Positions 35,859-43,823 of a DNA stretch of 64,000 bases are shown here, in pieces. A model generated the notes under the pieces. It was given only the letters and a program-made list of their open reading frames with translations. It was not told where the DNA came from and did not search any database. Each line of letters starts with the position of its first letter. The first letter of the stretch is position 1. Source of the DNA: Alistipes communis. Its GTDB lineage: Bacteria; Bacteroidota; Bacteroidia; Bacteroidales; Rikenellaceae. Made by a program: the position numbers and the translations under genes. Location: assembly GCF_006542665.1 (NCBI RefSeq), contig NZ_AP019735.1:248001-312000 (forward strand), given 5' to 3'.

Positions 35859-37442
35859 CTAATCGCCGTACTTGTTGGTCAGCGGCAGGATGCGTTCGTG
35901 ACCGAACGCGCAGGCCGAAAGCCGCAATACGGGAGGGAACTGGTAACGCTTCTTCTCGTTGCGCATCAGCATCTGGTGAATCTTCTCCACCACCTCGGCG
36001 TCGAAACCCGCATTGACGATCTCCTCGCGGTGCTGCCCCTCCTCGATCATGCGGAACAGAATGGCGTCCACCACCTCGTAGGGCGGCAGGATGTCGCTGT
36101 CCTTCTGACCGGGATGCAGCTCCGACGACGGCTCCTTCGTAAGGATACTGTCGGGAATCACGTCGTCGTGCAGTTTATTGATGTAACGGGCCAGATAGTA
36201 GATTTCGCCCTTATAGAGGTCGCCCGTCACGCTGAACGCACCGGCCGTATCGCCGTAAAGCGTACAGAAACCGAGTGCATTTTCGCTCTTGTTCGAGGAG
36301 TTGAGCAGGATATACCCGCATTTGTTTTGCAGGGCCATCAGCATCACCGTGCGCAGACGCGCCTGGATGTTCTCCTCCGTCGCGTCGAACGCCGTACCGC
36401 CGATAACGGGTTTCATCGTATCGACGACGGCCTTGTAAGCCTCCGTAATCGGAACCACGTCGTAAGCGATTCCCAGATTGTCGGCCAGCTCGCGCGCGTC
36501 GACCACCGAGTGGTCGGACGAAAACTGCGACGGCATCAACAGCGCCTTGACGTTTTCGCGCCCCAGCGCATCGACGGCCAGACAGGCGACCACCGCCGAG
36601 TCGATGCCGCCCGAAAGGCCGATGGCGGCCTTCGCATAGCCGTTCTTCCCGAAATAGTCGTGCAGACCGCAGACCGCGGCCGAATAGACCATGCGGGTAC
36701 GATCCTTGTAGGTGGTATAGGGCACTGCGATCGGTTCGTGCTCGGCCCGCGTGTCGAAGATCGCGAAATCCTCCTCGAAACTCTTCATCAGCAGTTCGAT
36801 CTGCCCGTCGGCACCCACGACGGCCGACGTGCCGTCGTAGACGATTTCGGTCGAACCGCCCACCTGGTTGATGAGCATGATGCGCTTCGACTCCACGTAT
36901 GCCAGATCGTGCATCGTGTTGTAGCGATAGGTCATCATTCCCTTGCCGAAACGGCGGGCGTTGATGCTGAGGATCAGATCGACCGACTTGTCGAAATTGG
37001 AGGTGCGGCTCAGGTCGTCCCCCACGATGACGGCCACCCGCTCGCCGCAGATCGTGATCGTCTCGCAGCCGCTTCCCTGAACGAGAAATCCCATTTCGCG
37101 GCGTGCGGTGATGAAACGCTTGCTTATGCAACGCTCGACCTCGCCATGCTGGATGACGGCGGCGGCGCTCACCGTACCGCATTCGGTCAGCACGGGAACA
37201 CCCACGACGGCCGCGATACGGCCGCAATGCGAAGCGATCTCGTCCAACGCCTCCTCGCAAAGTTCGATAAACGTCGTTTTGCACAACAGATCCAGGGCGG
37301 GCGTTCCGCTGAGGGCCTGCTCGGCGAAGACGACGAGATCGGCGCCCTCGGACTTGGCCCGCTCGACGGCGCCGATGATTTTCGACTTGTTCCCTTCAAT
37401 GTCGCCGATCGTATAATTCAACTGAGCAAGAGCGATTTTCAT
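35859..37442 (-). CDS. nadE: NAD+ synthase with nitrilase-like N-terminal domain (glutaminase Cys apparently lost)
   Basis: A 527-residue enzyme for the last step of NAD synthesis. The C-terminal synthetase has the P-loop LSGGIDSAVVACLAVDALG and ends normally. The N-terminal nitrilase-fold domain, which in glutamine-dependent NadE frees ammonia, keeps the catalytic Glu (Glu41, FAEQALSG) and a candidate Lys (Lys108, CISKRF). The nucleophile Cys, normally in an ICED-like motif, reads Gly141 in VAVIVGDDLS. If the alignment is right the enzyme may need free ammonia. It is first in the nadE-rseC-rnf unit, tying NAD supply to the NAD-reducing Rnf complex. Confidence 0.93.
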   Translation of the reverse strand: MKIALAQLNYTIGDIEGNKSKIIGAVERAKSEGADLVVFAEQALSGTPALDLLCKTTFIELCEEALDEIASHCGRIAAVVGVPVLTECGTVSAAAVIQHGEVERCISKRFITARREMGFLVQGSGCETITICGERVAVIVGDDLSRTSNFDKSVDLILSINARRFGKGMMTYRYNTMHDLAYVESKRIMLINQVGGSTEIVYDGTSAVVGADGQIELLMKSFEEDFAIFDTRAEHEPIAVPYTTYKDRTRMVYSAAVCGLHDYFGKNGYAKAAIGLSGGIDSAVVACLAVDALGRENVKALLMPSQFSSDHSVVDARELADNLGIAYDVVPITEAYKAVVDTMKPVIGGTAFDATEENIQARLRTVMLMALQNKCGYILLNSSNKSENALGFCTLYGDTAGAFSVTGDLYKGEIYYLARYINKLHDDVIPDSILTKEPSSELHPGQKDSDILPPYEVVDAILFRMIEEGQHREEIVNAGFDAEVVEKIHQMLMRNEKKRYQFPPVLRLSACAFGHERILPLTNKYGD

Positions 37443-37477
37443 CTATCAGGAATTTTAATTTTCCAATATATATTGTG

Positions 37478-37485
37478 CAAAGGTA
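37478..37485 (-). promoter_or_regulatory. candidate -7 box of the nadE-rnf operon
   Basis: TACCTTTG on the minus strand, 35 bp before the nadE start. No good TTTG at 19-21 nt upstream, so the -33 element is weak or differs. Confidence 0.6.
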
Positions 37486-37734
37486 ACGATTATTTGGAGA
37501 AGTTGGCACGTTTTCTCCTAAAATATGCCGCGCGGCGTCTCGCTCTGAGACGAAACTCCGGCAGCCACGGCACGAGGTGCCGACAGCACGCCGACACCGC
37601 CCCGTACAAACCTCCGCGCAATCCCGCCGTTCGGCCGAGCGCAACCGCTGCCTCCCGCCCCGCAATCGGCGGAAAGAAGACATGTTCCCGACCGGCGGCG
37701 ACCGCGCCGGAGGCACGGCCCGCAGAACACCGCA

Positions 37735-37773
37735 AAAAGAGGGAGGTTCCGCCTCGAAAGAAACGAAACCTCC
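37735..37773 (-). terminator. terminator of the zinc-ribbon gene
   Basis: On the minus strand GGAGGTT and AACCTCC (37773-37767 and 37748-37742) pair around an 18-nt loop, followed by a T-rich run. It lies 20 nt after the stop of the gene at 37793-38554. Confidence 0.65.
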
Positions 37774-37792
37774 GCTATGTCCCGTTACCGGA

Positions 37793-38554
37793 CTACTCTT
37801 CCGCGCCGTCGGGGTCGGCGACCAGAATACGACCGCAGTATTCGCAGATGATGATCTTCTTGCCCTGACGGATATCGGCCTGGCGCTGAGGCGGAATCCG
37901 ATTGAAGCAGCCGCCGCACGCATCGCGCTTGACGGTCACTACGGCCAACCCGTTGTGCACGTTGCTGCGAATCCGGTTGTAGGCTGCCAGCAGGCGCTCG
38001 TCGATCTTGGCCTTGGCGACATCCGCCTGCTCGCCGAATTCGGCGACCTGCGAAGCCGTCTCCTCCTCGATACTCTTCAACTCGCCCTGTTTTACCTCCA
38101 AATCGGCTTTCCGGTCGGCGACGATCCCTTCGGTCTCTTCCAGCAGCGCCTTCTTGGCCTTGACAGCGGCCGCGTACTCTTTGAGACGCTTTTCGGCCAG
38201 TTCGATTTCGAGCTCCTGATACTCGATCTCCTTGGTAATGGCGTCGAACTCGCGGTTGTTGCGCACGTTGTTCTGCTGCTCCTTATAGTTGCCGATGAGG
38301 ATTTTGGCCTGGTCCACCTCGCGCTTACGCTGTTTCGTCAGGGCGTTCAACTCCTCGATCTCGCCGTTGATATGCTCGATACGGGTGTTCAGACCGGCCA
38401 ACTCATCTTCCAGATCCTGTACCTCCAACGGAAGCTCGCCTTTGATTTTGTTGATTTCGTCGATCTTCGAATCGATTTTCTGCAACTCGTAGAGTGCCAG
38501 AATTTTCTCCTGCATGGAGTAATCGACTTCGGCTGTTTTCTTCTGTGCTGCCAT
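37793..38554 (-). CDS. coiled-coil protein with C4 zinc ribbon (CdsZ/DUF164-like)
   Basis: A 253-residue cytoplasmic protein. Residues about 15-185 form a long antiparallel coiled coil (for example LEDELAGLNTRIEHINGEIEELNAL). The C-terminus is a zinc ribbon with Cys pairs CGGC and CEYC (RDACGGCFNRIPPQ ... IIICEYCGRILV). This layout matches the C4-type zinc ribbon family whose role is not well defined; it has been suggested to bind nucleic acid. It is probably downstream of the Nif3-like gene but may also have its own promoter within that gene's 3' end. Confidence 0.9.
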   Translation of the reverse strand: MAAQKKTAEVDYSMQEKILALYELQKIDSKIDEINKIKGELPLEVQDLEDELAGLNTRIEHINGEIEELNALTKQRKREVDQAKILIGNYKEQQNNVRNNREFDAITKEIEYQELEIELAEKRLKEYAAAVKAKKALLEETEGIVADRKADLEVKQGELKSIEEETASQVAEFGEQADVAKAKIDERLLAAYNRIRSNVHNGLAVVTVKRDACGGCFNRIPPQRQADIRQGKKIIICEYCGRILVADPDGAEE

Positions 38555-38644
38555 ATGTCGTATTTAATGATTGAACTTCTTTTCTGCGTCCTCTCCGCCC
38601 GACCGCAGCCTGCAAGCAGACCGGCCCTCGCGCCACCGAAAACG

Positions 38645-39436
38645 TCATAAACAAAGGTAATTCACCGGATTGCAAGAGCAGCGGCTCTTGCGAACGGCAA
38701 AGGTACGCAAATTTTTCGAAAAAATCTCAAATAAAATCTCAATTGCGCAATATTCGCTTTCGAAATGGCCGATATCCGCCACCGTGAGCCGTCCCGAAGG
38801 GGCCATGAAGTCGTTATATTTCAGATCGGCCGTCAGATAGAGCTCGGCGCCCGCACGCAGGGCTTCGCCGAGGAGCGACCCGCCGGCACCGGTACAAACC
38901 GCCACGCGGCGCACCCGTTCGTGCACGATCCGGCTGTGGCGCAACGCCCCGACGCGGAGCCGCCGCCCCGCCTCGCGCAGATAGTCGAGCGTCGGCACGG
39001 CTTCGGGCAGCTCGCCCACCACGCCGAAACCCACCCCCTCGCCCTTGTCGGGCGACGGCGCCAGCACATGCAGCGAACCGATTCCCAACTCGGAAGCCAG
39101 CCGCCAGCTCATGCCGTTCGGGGCGCTGTCCAGATTGGTGTGGCAGGCGTAGAGCGCGATGTCCCGGCGCACGGCCCGCGCCACGCACCGCTGCACATAA
39201 TCGGCTTCGTTGAGTCGTTTGAGCGGATGGAAGACGATCGGATGATGCGTCACGACGAGGTCGCAGCCCTCCCGCTCGGCTTCGGCGAGCACCTCCTCGG
39301 TCACGTCCACGGCCAGCAGGGCACGGCCGACCTCCCGTTCGGGATCGCCCACCACCAGACCGGCATTGTCGTATCCCTCCTGCAACGCAAGCGGCGCGAA
39401 ACGCTCGATCGCGTCGGTTATCTCCTTGATCTTCAT
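38645..39436 (-). CDS. Nif3-like dinuclear metal-centre protein
   Basis: A 263-residue Nif3/YbgI-family protein. Metal ligands are expected in VTHHPIVFHPL and ACHTNLDSAPNG at the N-terminal half and in ADIGHFESEYCAIEIL near the end. These proteins form toroidal hexamers; some are annotated as GTP cyclohydrolase I type 2, but the reaction is unproven. Length fits the short form without the insert found in some relatives. The last ~15 residues (RKSRCSCNPVNYLCL) look unlike the family and are read through a hairpin and promoter-like sequence. The start lies 2 bp after the MerR-type gene's stop. Confidence 0.9.
   Translation of the reverse strand: MKIKEITDAIERFAPLALQEGYDNAGLVVGDPEREVGRALLAVDVTEEVLAEAEREGCDLVVTHHPIVFHPLKRLNEADYVQRCVARAVRRDIALYACHTNLDSAPNGMSWRLASELGIGSLHVLAPSPDKGEGVGFGVVGELPEAVPTLDYLREAGRRLRVGALRHSRIVHERVRRVAVCTGAGGSLLGEALRAGAELYLTADLKYNDFMAPSGRLTVADIGHFESEYCAIEILFEIFSKNLRTFAVRKSRCSCNPVNYLCL
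38698..38731 (-). promoter_or_regulatory. promoter-like sequence inside the 3' end of the Nif3-like gene
   Basis: On the minus strand TTTG (38731-38728), 22-nt spacer, TACCTTTG (38705-38698). A second TACCTTTG lies at 38659-38652, and a hairpin (GCAAGAGC/GCTCTTGC, 38672-38691) sits between. It could drive the zinc-ribbon gene independently. Confidence 0.55.
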
Positions 39437-39438
39437 GG

Positions 39439-39939
39439 TCAGAAAAGCGACTGTTCGTAAAACGCGAATAACTCCTTATGTTCGGGCTCCTCCTTCTTGC
39501 GGCGTCCGCGCCGCCGGGCCTGCGACTGTACCGCGGGAACCTCTGCCGCCGGCGCAACCGGCGCCGGTGCCGCTTCGGGCACGTCGGAATCGACTACGAT
39601 CGCCCGTTCGGCACTCTCCTTCAACTCGTTGCGCACCTCAACGAGCTGCGCGCGGATCGACTGCAACCGCTCCAGCAGCTCCATATCGCGCGCCACGCCC
39701 GGCATACCGCCTCCCTTCAACGCCCGCCGGGCGCCGTCGAGCGTCATCCCGCGCTCCTTGACCAGATGATAGATCAGTTTGAGGTTCTCCACGTCCTCGG
39801 GCGTGAACATCCGGTTGCCCTTCTTGTTCTTCTGCGGTTTCAGCACCTCGAATTTCGACTCCCAATGCCGGATCAGAGAGGGGTTCACATCGAACATCTC
39901 CGACACCTCGCCCATCGAATAAAACAGTTTCTTTGCCAT
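39439..39939 (-). CDS. MerR-family transcriptional regulator
   Basis: A 166-residue regulator. The winged-helix DNA-binding domain is N-terminal (FYSMGEVSEMFDVNPSLIRHWESKF, then KGNRMFTPEDVENLKLIYHLV). A helix (LERLQSIRAQLVEVRNELKES) probably forms the dimer coiled coil. The tail is Ala/Pro-rich and then basic (QARRRGRRKKEEPEHK), with no obvious metal-binding Cys pattern. Bacteroidetes carry a conserved MerR of this type whose target is not known to me. It precedes the Nif3-like gene by 2 bp, so the two are co-transcribed. Confidence 0.92.
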   Translation of the reverse strand: MAKKLFYSMGEVSEMFDVNPSLIRHWESKFEVLKPQKNKKGNRMFTPEDVENLKLIYHLVKERGMTLDGARRALKGGGMPGVARDMELLERLQSIRAQLVEVRNELKESAERAIVVDSDVPEAAPAPVAPAAEVPAVQSQARRRGRRKKEEPEHKELFAFYEQSLF

Positions 39940-39959
39940 ATCCCGTAAAATTTATCGTC

Positions 39960-41327
39960 CTATCCTTTGAGTATCCTGAGCGAATTCGGATACAGATTGT
40001 TGCAACGGCGCCCGATCCGCTTGGCGAATCCCAGCGCCGCACCGTCGGCCGTCACCAGATTCATCCCTTCCGCGAAACGGTCGGCAGCCACCTCGCCGCG
40101 ACGCAGGTAGCGCAGCGCCTCCTCCGGCGGCAACTCGCACACGGCCGCAGCCCCGCGGCGCAGCCCCGTGAAGAGCGCCAGCGCATGGGCCGGCCGGAGA
40201 ACGCCCTTGAAAAGCTGTCCCATCTCCACCCCCGACGCAATGACGTTCAACACACCCGAAAGCATCGCCACGGCCTCCGCCTGCGGCTGCCAATAGCCGT
40301 AGAACGTATCGCCCACGGCAGCGAACCGCATCGCTTCGGGCTCCTCCACCCACCGCTCCAACTCCTGCACGGCACGGCGGTCGGCCCACGCCAGCGGGTC
40401 GCGCTGCGGTCTGAGCACTCGCCGCCGCTCGCCGCCGGCGGCACGTTTGCGCACCGCCGCCGCGAAAAAGCCCTCGCCCTCCACCCTGTGGGGATAGAAG
40501 CGGAAGGTCTGGAAATCGCCCTCCGCGCCGCACACGACGCCCCACGCCGGATCGACCGCGATCCGTTCGGCAGGTTCGGTCTCGCCGGCCGCCCAGGCCG
40601 AGAAGTCGCGCAGCACTCCTTCGTTCTCCGTAAAGTTGAAGGTACAAGTGCTGTACAACAGCAATCCGCCGGGACGCAGGGCCCGCCACGCTTCGCGCAG
40701 AATACCCCGCTGCCGTTCGGCGCACAGCGCTACGCCGGCCTCGCTCCACTCCGTGCGCGCCTCCTCCGACTTGCGGAACATCCCCTCGCCCGAGCAGGGC
40801 GCATCGACCGCCACCGCGTCGAACCACCCTTCGAGACGGGCGACCTGCGACGGATCGTTGACCGTCACGACCACGTTGCCCACGCCCCATTTACGGACAT
40901 TGTCGGCCAGCACGGCGGCACGGTTGCGGACGATCTCGTTCGCTACGACCAGCCCGCCGCGCCCCGCAAGCGTCGAATAGAGGGTCGTCTTCCCTCCCGG
41001 AGCGGCGCACAGATCGAGCACGCGTCCGCCCCCGATTCCGCCGCACGCCGCGACGATATGGCCGACGAACTGCGACGACGCCTCCTGCACATAGTAGCGT
41101 CCTGCGTGAAAATCGGGGTCGAGCGTAAACGACGGACGGGCATCGAGCCAGTATCCCCCCGAGCTCCAACCGATCGGACGGCCGGAGGGTGCGGCGAGTC
41201 CCTTGGCCGCATTGAGCCGCACCGAAACGGACGGTTCGCCCGTCAGCGCACGGCACAACGCGCCGCCCTCGTCCGGACCCAGTTCGCGCAGGACGCGTTC
41301 GACGAATTTCGCAGGCAGCATCGTCAA
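39960..41327 (-). CDS. rRNA/tRNA cytosine-C5 methyltransferase (NOL1/NOP2/Sun family, RsmF-like)
   Basis: A 455-residue SAM-dependent RNA m5C methyltransferase. SAM binding: VLDLCAAPGGKTTL. The two catalytic-region Cys motifs are DAPCSGEGMFRKSEEART and LLYSTCTFNFTENE. The C-terminal ~160 residues (from RFYPHRVEGEGFFAAAVRK) match the RsmF-like extension including a PUA-like part. The most likely target is 16S rRNA. It overlaps the deoxynucleoside kinase gene upstream by 4 bp, so the two are translated together. Confidence 0.93.
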   Translation of the reverse strand: MTMLPAKFVERVLRELGPDEGGALCRALTGEPSVSVRLNAAKGLAAPSGRPIGWSSGGYWLDARPSFTLDPDFHAGRYYVQEASSQFVGHIVAACGGIGGGRVLDLCAAPGGKTTLYSTLAGRGGLVVANEIVRNRAAVLADNVRKWGVGNVVVTVNDPSQVARLEGWFDAVAVDAPCSGEGMFRKSEEARTEWSEAGVALCAERQRGILREAWRALRPGGLLLYSTCTFNFTENEGVLRDFSAWAAGETEPAERIAVDPAWGVVCGAEGDFQTFRFYPHRVEGEGFFAAAVRKRAAGGERRRVLRPQRDPLAWADRRAVQELERWVEEPEAMRFAAVGDTFYGYWQPQAEAVAMLSGVLNVIASGVEMGQLFKGVLRPAHALALFTGLRRGAAAVCELPPEEALRYLRRGEVAADRFAEGMNLVTADGAALGFAKRIGRRCNNLYPNSLRILKG

Positions 41328-41941
41328 CGCTTCTGTTCGTTACGCAACCGGTCGATCCGCCGGCAAATCTTCTCCAACACGGCGGGATTCTCCACGAAAT
41401 CCTCCGTATCCTTGTCGACCAGGAGCACTTCGCCGTCGTAGATGTCGTTGACCCAGTGTTCGTACTTGGCATTCAGACGGCAGAGGTAGTCCTCGTCGAT
41501 ATTCATTTCGTAGTCGCGCCCGCGTTTGCGGATCTGCGCGGTGAGCGTCGGCACGCTCGCCCGAAGATAGATCAGCAGATCGGGGCGGGGAATGAACCCC
41601 GAACCGAGCCGGAAAATCCCCATATAGGTCTCCAAATCGCGCGTCGACATCAGCCCCATCTGGTGCAGGTTGTCGGCGAAGATGTGGGCGTCCTCGTAGA
41701 TCGTGCGATCCTGAACGATCACGTCGTCGCCCGATGCGAGCATATCGAGCGTCTGCTGGATACGACTGCCCAGAAAATAGATTTGCAGGTGGAACGCCCA
41801 CCGCTGCATGTCGTTGTAGAAATCGCCGATATAAGGATTGTTGCTCTCCTCATAGTAGGCCTTCGCGTTGTAGTGCCGGGTCAGTATCTCGGTCAACGTC
41901 GTCTTTCCGCTGCCGATATTTCCCGCAATTGCAATGTACAT
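41324..41941 (-). CDS. deoxynucleoside kinase
   Basis: A 205-residue salvage kinase of the deoxyadenosine/deoxyguanosine/thymidine-kinase-2-like family. The P-loop is AIAGNIGSGKTTL. Substrate-site stretches are YYEESNNPYIGDFYND, VIVQDRTIYEDAHIF and the LID-like IRKRGRDYEMNIDEDYL. Phosphate donor is expected to be ATP. Which deoxynucleoside it prefers cannot be read from the sequence. It is first of a two-gene unit with the RNA methyltransferase. Confidence 0.93.
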   Translation of the reverse strand: MYIAIAGNIGSGKTTLTEILTRHYNAKAYYEESNNPYIGDFYNDMQRWAFHLQIYFLGSRIQQTLDMLASGDDVIVQDRTIYEDAHIFADNLHQMGLMSTRDLETYMGIFRLGSGFIPRPDLLIYLRASVPTLTAQIRKRGRDYEMNIDEDYLCRLNAKYEHWVNDIYDGEVLLVDKDTEDFVENPAVLEKICRRIDRLRNEQKR

Positions 41942-41951
41942 GTCGTTATAA

Positions 41952-41990
41952 TCTCCTTCGTTATCAATTCACACCTGCCGCCGGACGTTC
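41952..41990. repeat. 39-bp direct repeat, copy 1
   Basis: Identical to 42088-42126; begins TCTCCTTCGTTATCAATTC and ends CCGGACGTTC. Copy 1 begins 10 bp upstream of the deoxynucleoside kinase start codon. Confidence 0.95.
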
Positions 41991-42038
41991 ACGCCGCACA
42001 TTGCCGCTGCGCGGATGCCGACATTCCCTCCCCTTCGC

Positions 42039-42061
42039 CCCTCCCTTTGGCAAAGGGAGGG
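42039..42061. repeat. inverted repeat CCCTCCCTTTG / CAAAGGGAGGG
   Basis: Perfect 11-nt arms around one base. It lies between the two direct-repeat copies and resembles short dispersed palindromes of Bacteroidales intergenic regions; it could also weakly terminate transcription. Confidence 0.85.
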
Positions 42062-42087
42062 ATTCAAACGAAATCCGAACTCTATAT

Positions 42088-42126
42088 TCTCCTTCGTTAT
42101 CAATTCACACCTGCCGCCGGACGTTC
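42088..42126. repeat. 39-bp direct repeat, copy 2
   Basis: Exact copy of 41952-41990. It lies 125 bp downstream of the GH3-like gene's stop (minus strand). Confidence 0.95.
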
Positions 42127-42250
42127 CTGCTGCCATCTTCCCGACAGTGCTGCGCGCCGTCGCCCCGTGCGGCGAAGTGCTCTCACACGAAACGGCTCGT
42201 GCAACTCCGACCGCTGCCGACGAACCGCGACACCACAGCCGCCGGGGCCG

Positions 42251-43744
42251 CTACCCCCGCACGCCTACCGCCGCATCCTGTTCGGCCGTCGTCGCCAGCA
42301 CATCCTCCAACACCCTGCGGTCGTTGGCAAGGCGCGGAACCTTGTTTTTGCCGCGCCGAAGCATCCAGCGGGCGAACGTACCCGCCGGAACGACATGCAT
42401 CTCGGGCGGCGCCATCGTACTGCGGCGTTTGGCCTCGTAATCGGAGTTGAGCCGCATCAGTTCGCCGTCGAGCTTTTGGACAAAGGCATCGAAACTCTCC
42501 GGAGCGCGGCCGAACTCCACGATCCATTCGTGGGCGCCCCGCCCGTGCAGCGTCATGTAGCGGGGACCGGCCGTATACTCCGACACCACGGCACCCGTGG
42601 CTTCGGCGGCGACCGTCACCGCCCGTTCGGCATTTTCCATGACCACCTCCTCGCCGAAAGCGTTGATGAACTGGCGCGTACGCCCGGCGACCCGAATCCG
42701 GTAGGGATCGGTCGAGGTGAACTCCACCACGTCGCCCAACTCGTAACGCCACAGCCCGTTGCACGACGAAATGAGCATCGCATACCGCCGCCCCGCCTGC
42801 ACGCCTTCGAGCGGCACCACCTCGTCGCCGTCGCGGAACTCGTAATAGGTGCCGTAATCGAGCATCAGCAGCATGTCGTCGCGCGACGCATCGTCGGCGA
42901 TGGCAAAAAATCCCTCCGAGGCGTTGTAAGTCTCCATGTAGTGCATCCCCGCCGAAGGGATCAGTTCGCGGAACGCCGCACGGTAGGGTTCGAACCCCAC
43001 GCCTCCGTGAGCGAACAGTTCCAGATGCGGCCATACCTCGCACAGGTTGCGGCGCCCCGTGTACTCCACCATGCGGCGCAACAGCGCCAGGTTCCACGAC
43101 GGGACACCGGCGAAGGCCGTCACCCGCTCCGATGCGCACTCGCGGCAGATGCGTTCGACCTTCTCGTCGAAATCGGCCAGCAATGCCGTCTCGCGGCGCG
43201 GCGTGCGGAACCAGCCGCTCCAAAAAGGAGTTCGCTCGACCAGCAGCGCCGACAGGTCGCCTACGACGATTCCGCCGCTCTTCGAACAGGTGCCCCCGAG
43301 CGTCAGGGTCTTCCCCTCGAATACCCGTGTCGAGGGATACTGCCCCACGTAGAGGGTCGCCACGTCGCGCAGCCCCCGCGTGTGGCAGCGCCACAGCGAG
43401 ACGTCGGTGACGGGCAGGTATTTGCTCCGCTCGGAGGTCGTGCCCGACGAACGGGCGAACCACCGCACCCGGCCGGGCGCCGCGACATCGGCCTCGCCCG
43501 CCATCATCCGCTCGACGTAGGGTTTGAACGACGTGTAATCGAACCGCTCCACCCGCTGCGCGAACGCTTCGGGCGTGCGGATCTCCCCGAAACCGTACCG
43601 TCGTCCGAACTCGGTTCGTGCGCATTCGCGCAGCAACCGTTCGAGTTCTTTGCGCTGCGTCTCGGCGGGACGACGCCGGAACCGTTCGACCGAACGGCTG
43701 CGCAACGAGAAAAAAGTCCGTAAAATCGTACTCTTGAATGACAC
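42251..43744 (-). CDS. GH3-family acyl-adenylate/acyltransferase-like protein
   Basis: A 497-residue member of the GH3 family, named for plant auxin-responsive acyl-acid amido synthetases and belonging to the adenylate-forming superfamily. The nucleotide-binding motif is ARSSGTTSERSKYLP; METYNASEGFFAIADD and RYELGDVVEF match the other two conserved regions. The start codon is GTG (MSFKSTILRTFF), since no ATG is near. The bacterial substrate is unknown. It lies 79 bp downstream of trkA on the same strand. Family call is firm. Confidence 0.88.
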   Translation of the reverse strand: MSFKSTILRTFFSLRSRSVERFRRRPAETQRKELERLLRECARTEFGRRYGFGEIRTPEAFAQRVERFDYTSFKPYVERMMAGEADVAAPGRVRWFARSSGTTSERSKYLPVTDVSLWRCHTRGLRDVATLYVGQYPSTRVFEGKTLTLGGTCSKSGGIVVGDLSALLVERTPFWSGWFRTPRRETALLADFDEKVERICRECASERVTAFAGVPSWNLALLRRMVEYTGRRNLCEVWPHLELFAHGGVGFEPYRAAFRELIPSAGMHYMETYNASEGFFAIADDASRDDMLLMLDYGTYYEFRDGDEVVPLEGVQAGRRYAMLISSCNGLWRYELGDVVEFTSTDPYRIRVAGRTRQFINAFGEEVVMENAERAVTVAAEATGAVVSEYTAGPRYMTLHGRGAHEWIVEFGRAPESFDAFVQKLDGELMRLNSDYEAKRRSTMAPPEMHVVPAGTFARWMLRRGKNKVPRLANDRRVLEDVLATTAEQDAAVGVRG

Positions 43745-43823
43745 CGGAAAATCAGTTACAACTGCGCCTCGCCGCTCCCTCCATCCGTTCCGATCGCATA
43801 CGGAGCGGGCCGGCCGCCGTTAA

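Larger units (their letters stand above)
37443..37792. other. 350-nt intergenic region without a gene
   Basis: It holds the candidate nadE -7 box (37478-37485), GC-rich sequence with no credible coding frame, and at its right end a terminator for the zinc-ribbon gene (37735-37773). Confidence 0.7.
41942..42250. other. 309-nt intergenic region with a 39-bp direct repeat and an inverted repeat
   Basis: No gene is supported. It contains a 39-bp sequence repeated exactly 136 bp apart, and between the copies a long inverted repeat (42039-42061). The rest is GC-rich with no recognised feature. Confidence 0.8.

Noticed and set aside
43742..43823. Terminator between trkA and the GH3-like gene
   Set aside because: Only short, imperfect pairings are present and no T run follows, so it is not called.
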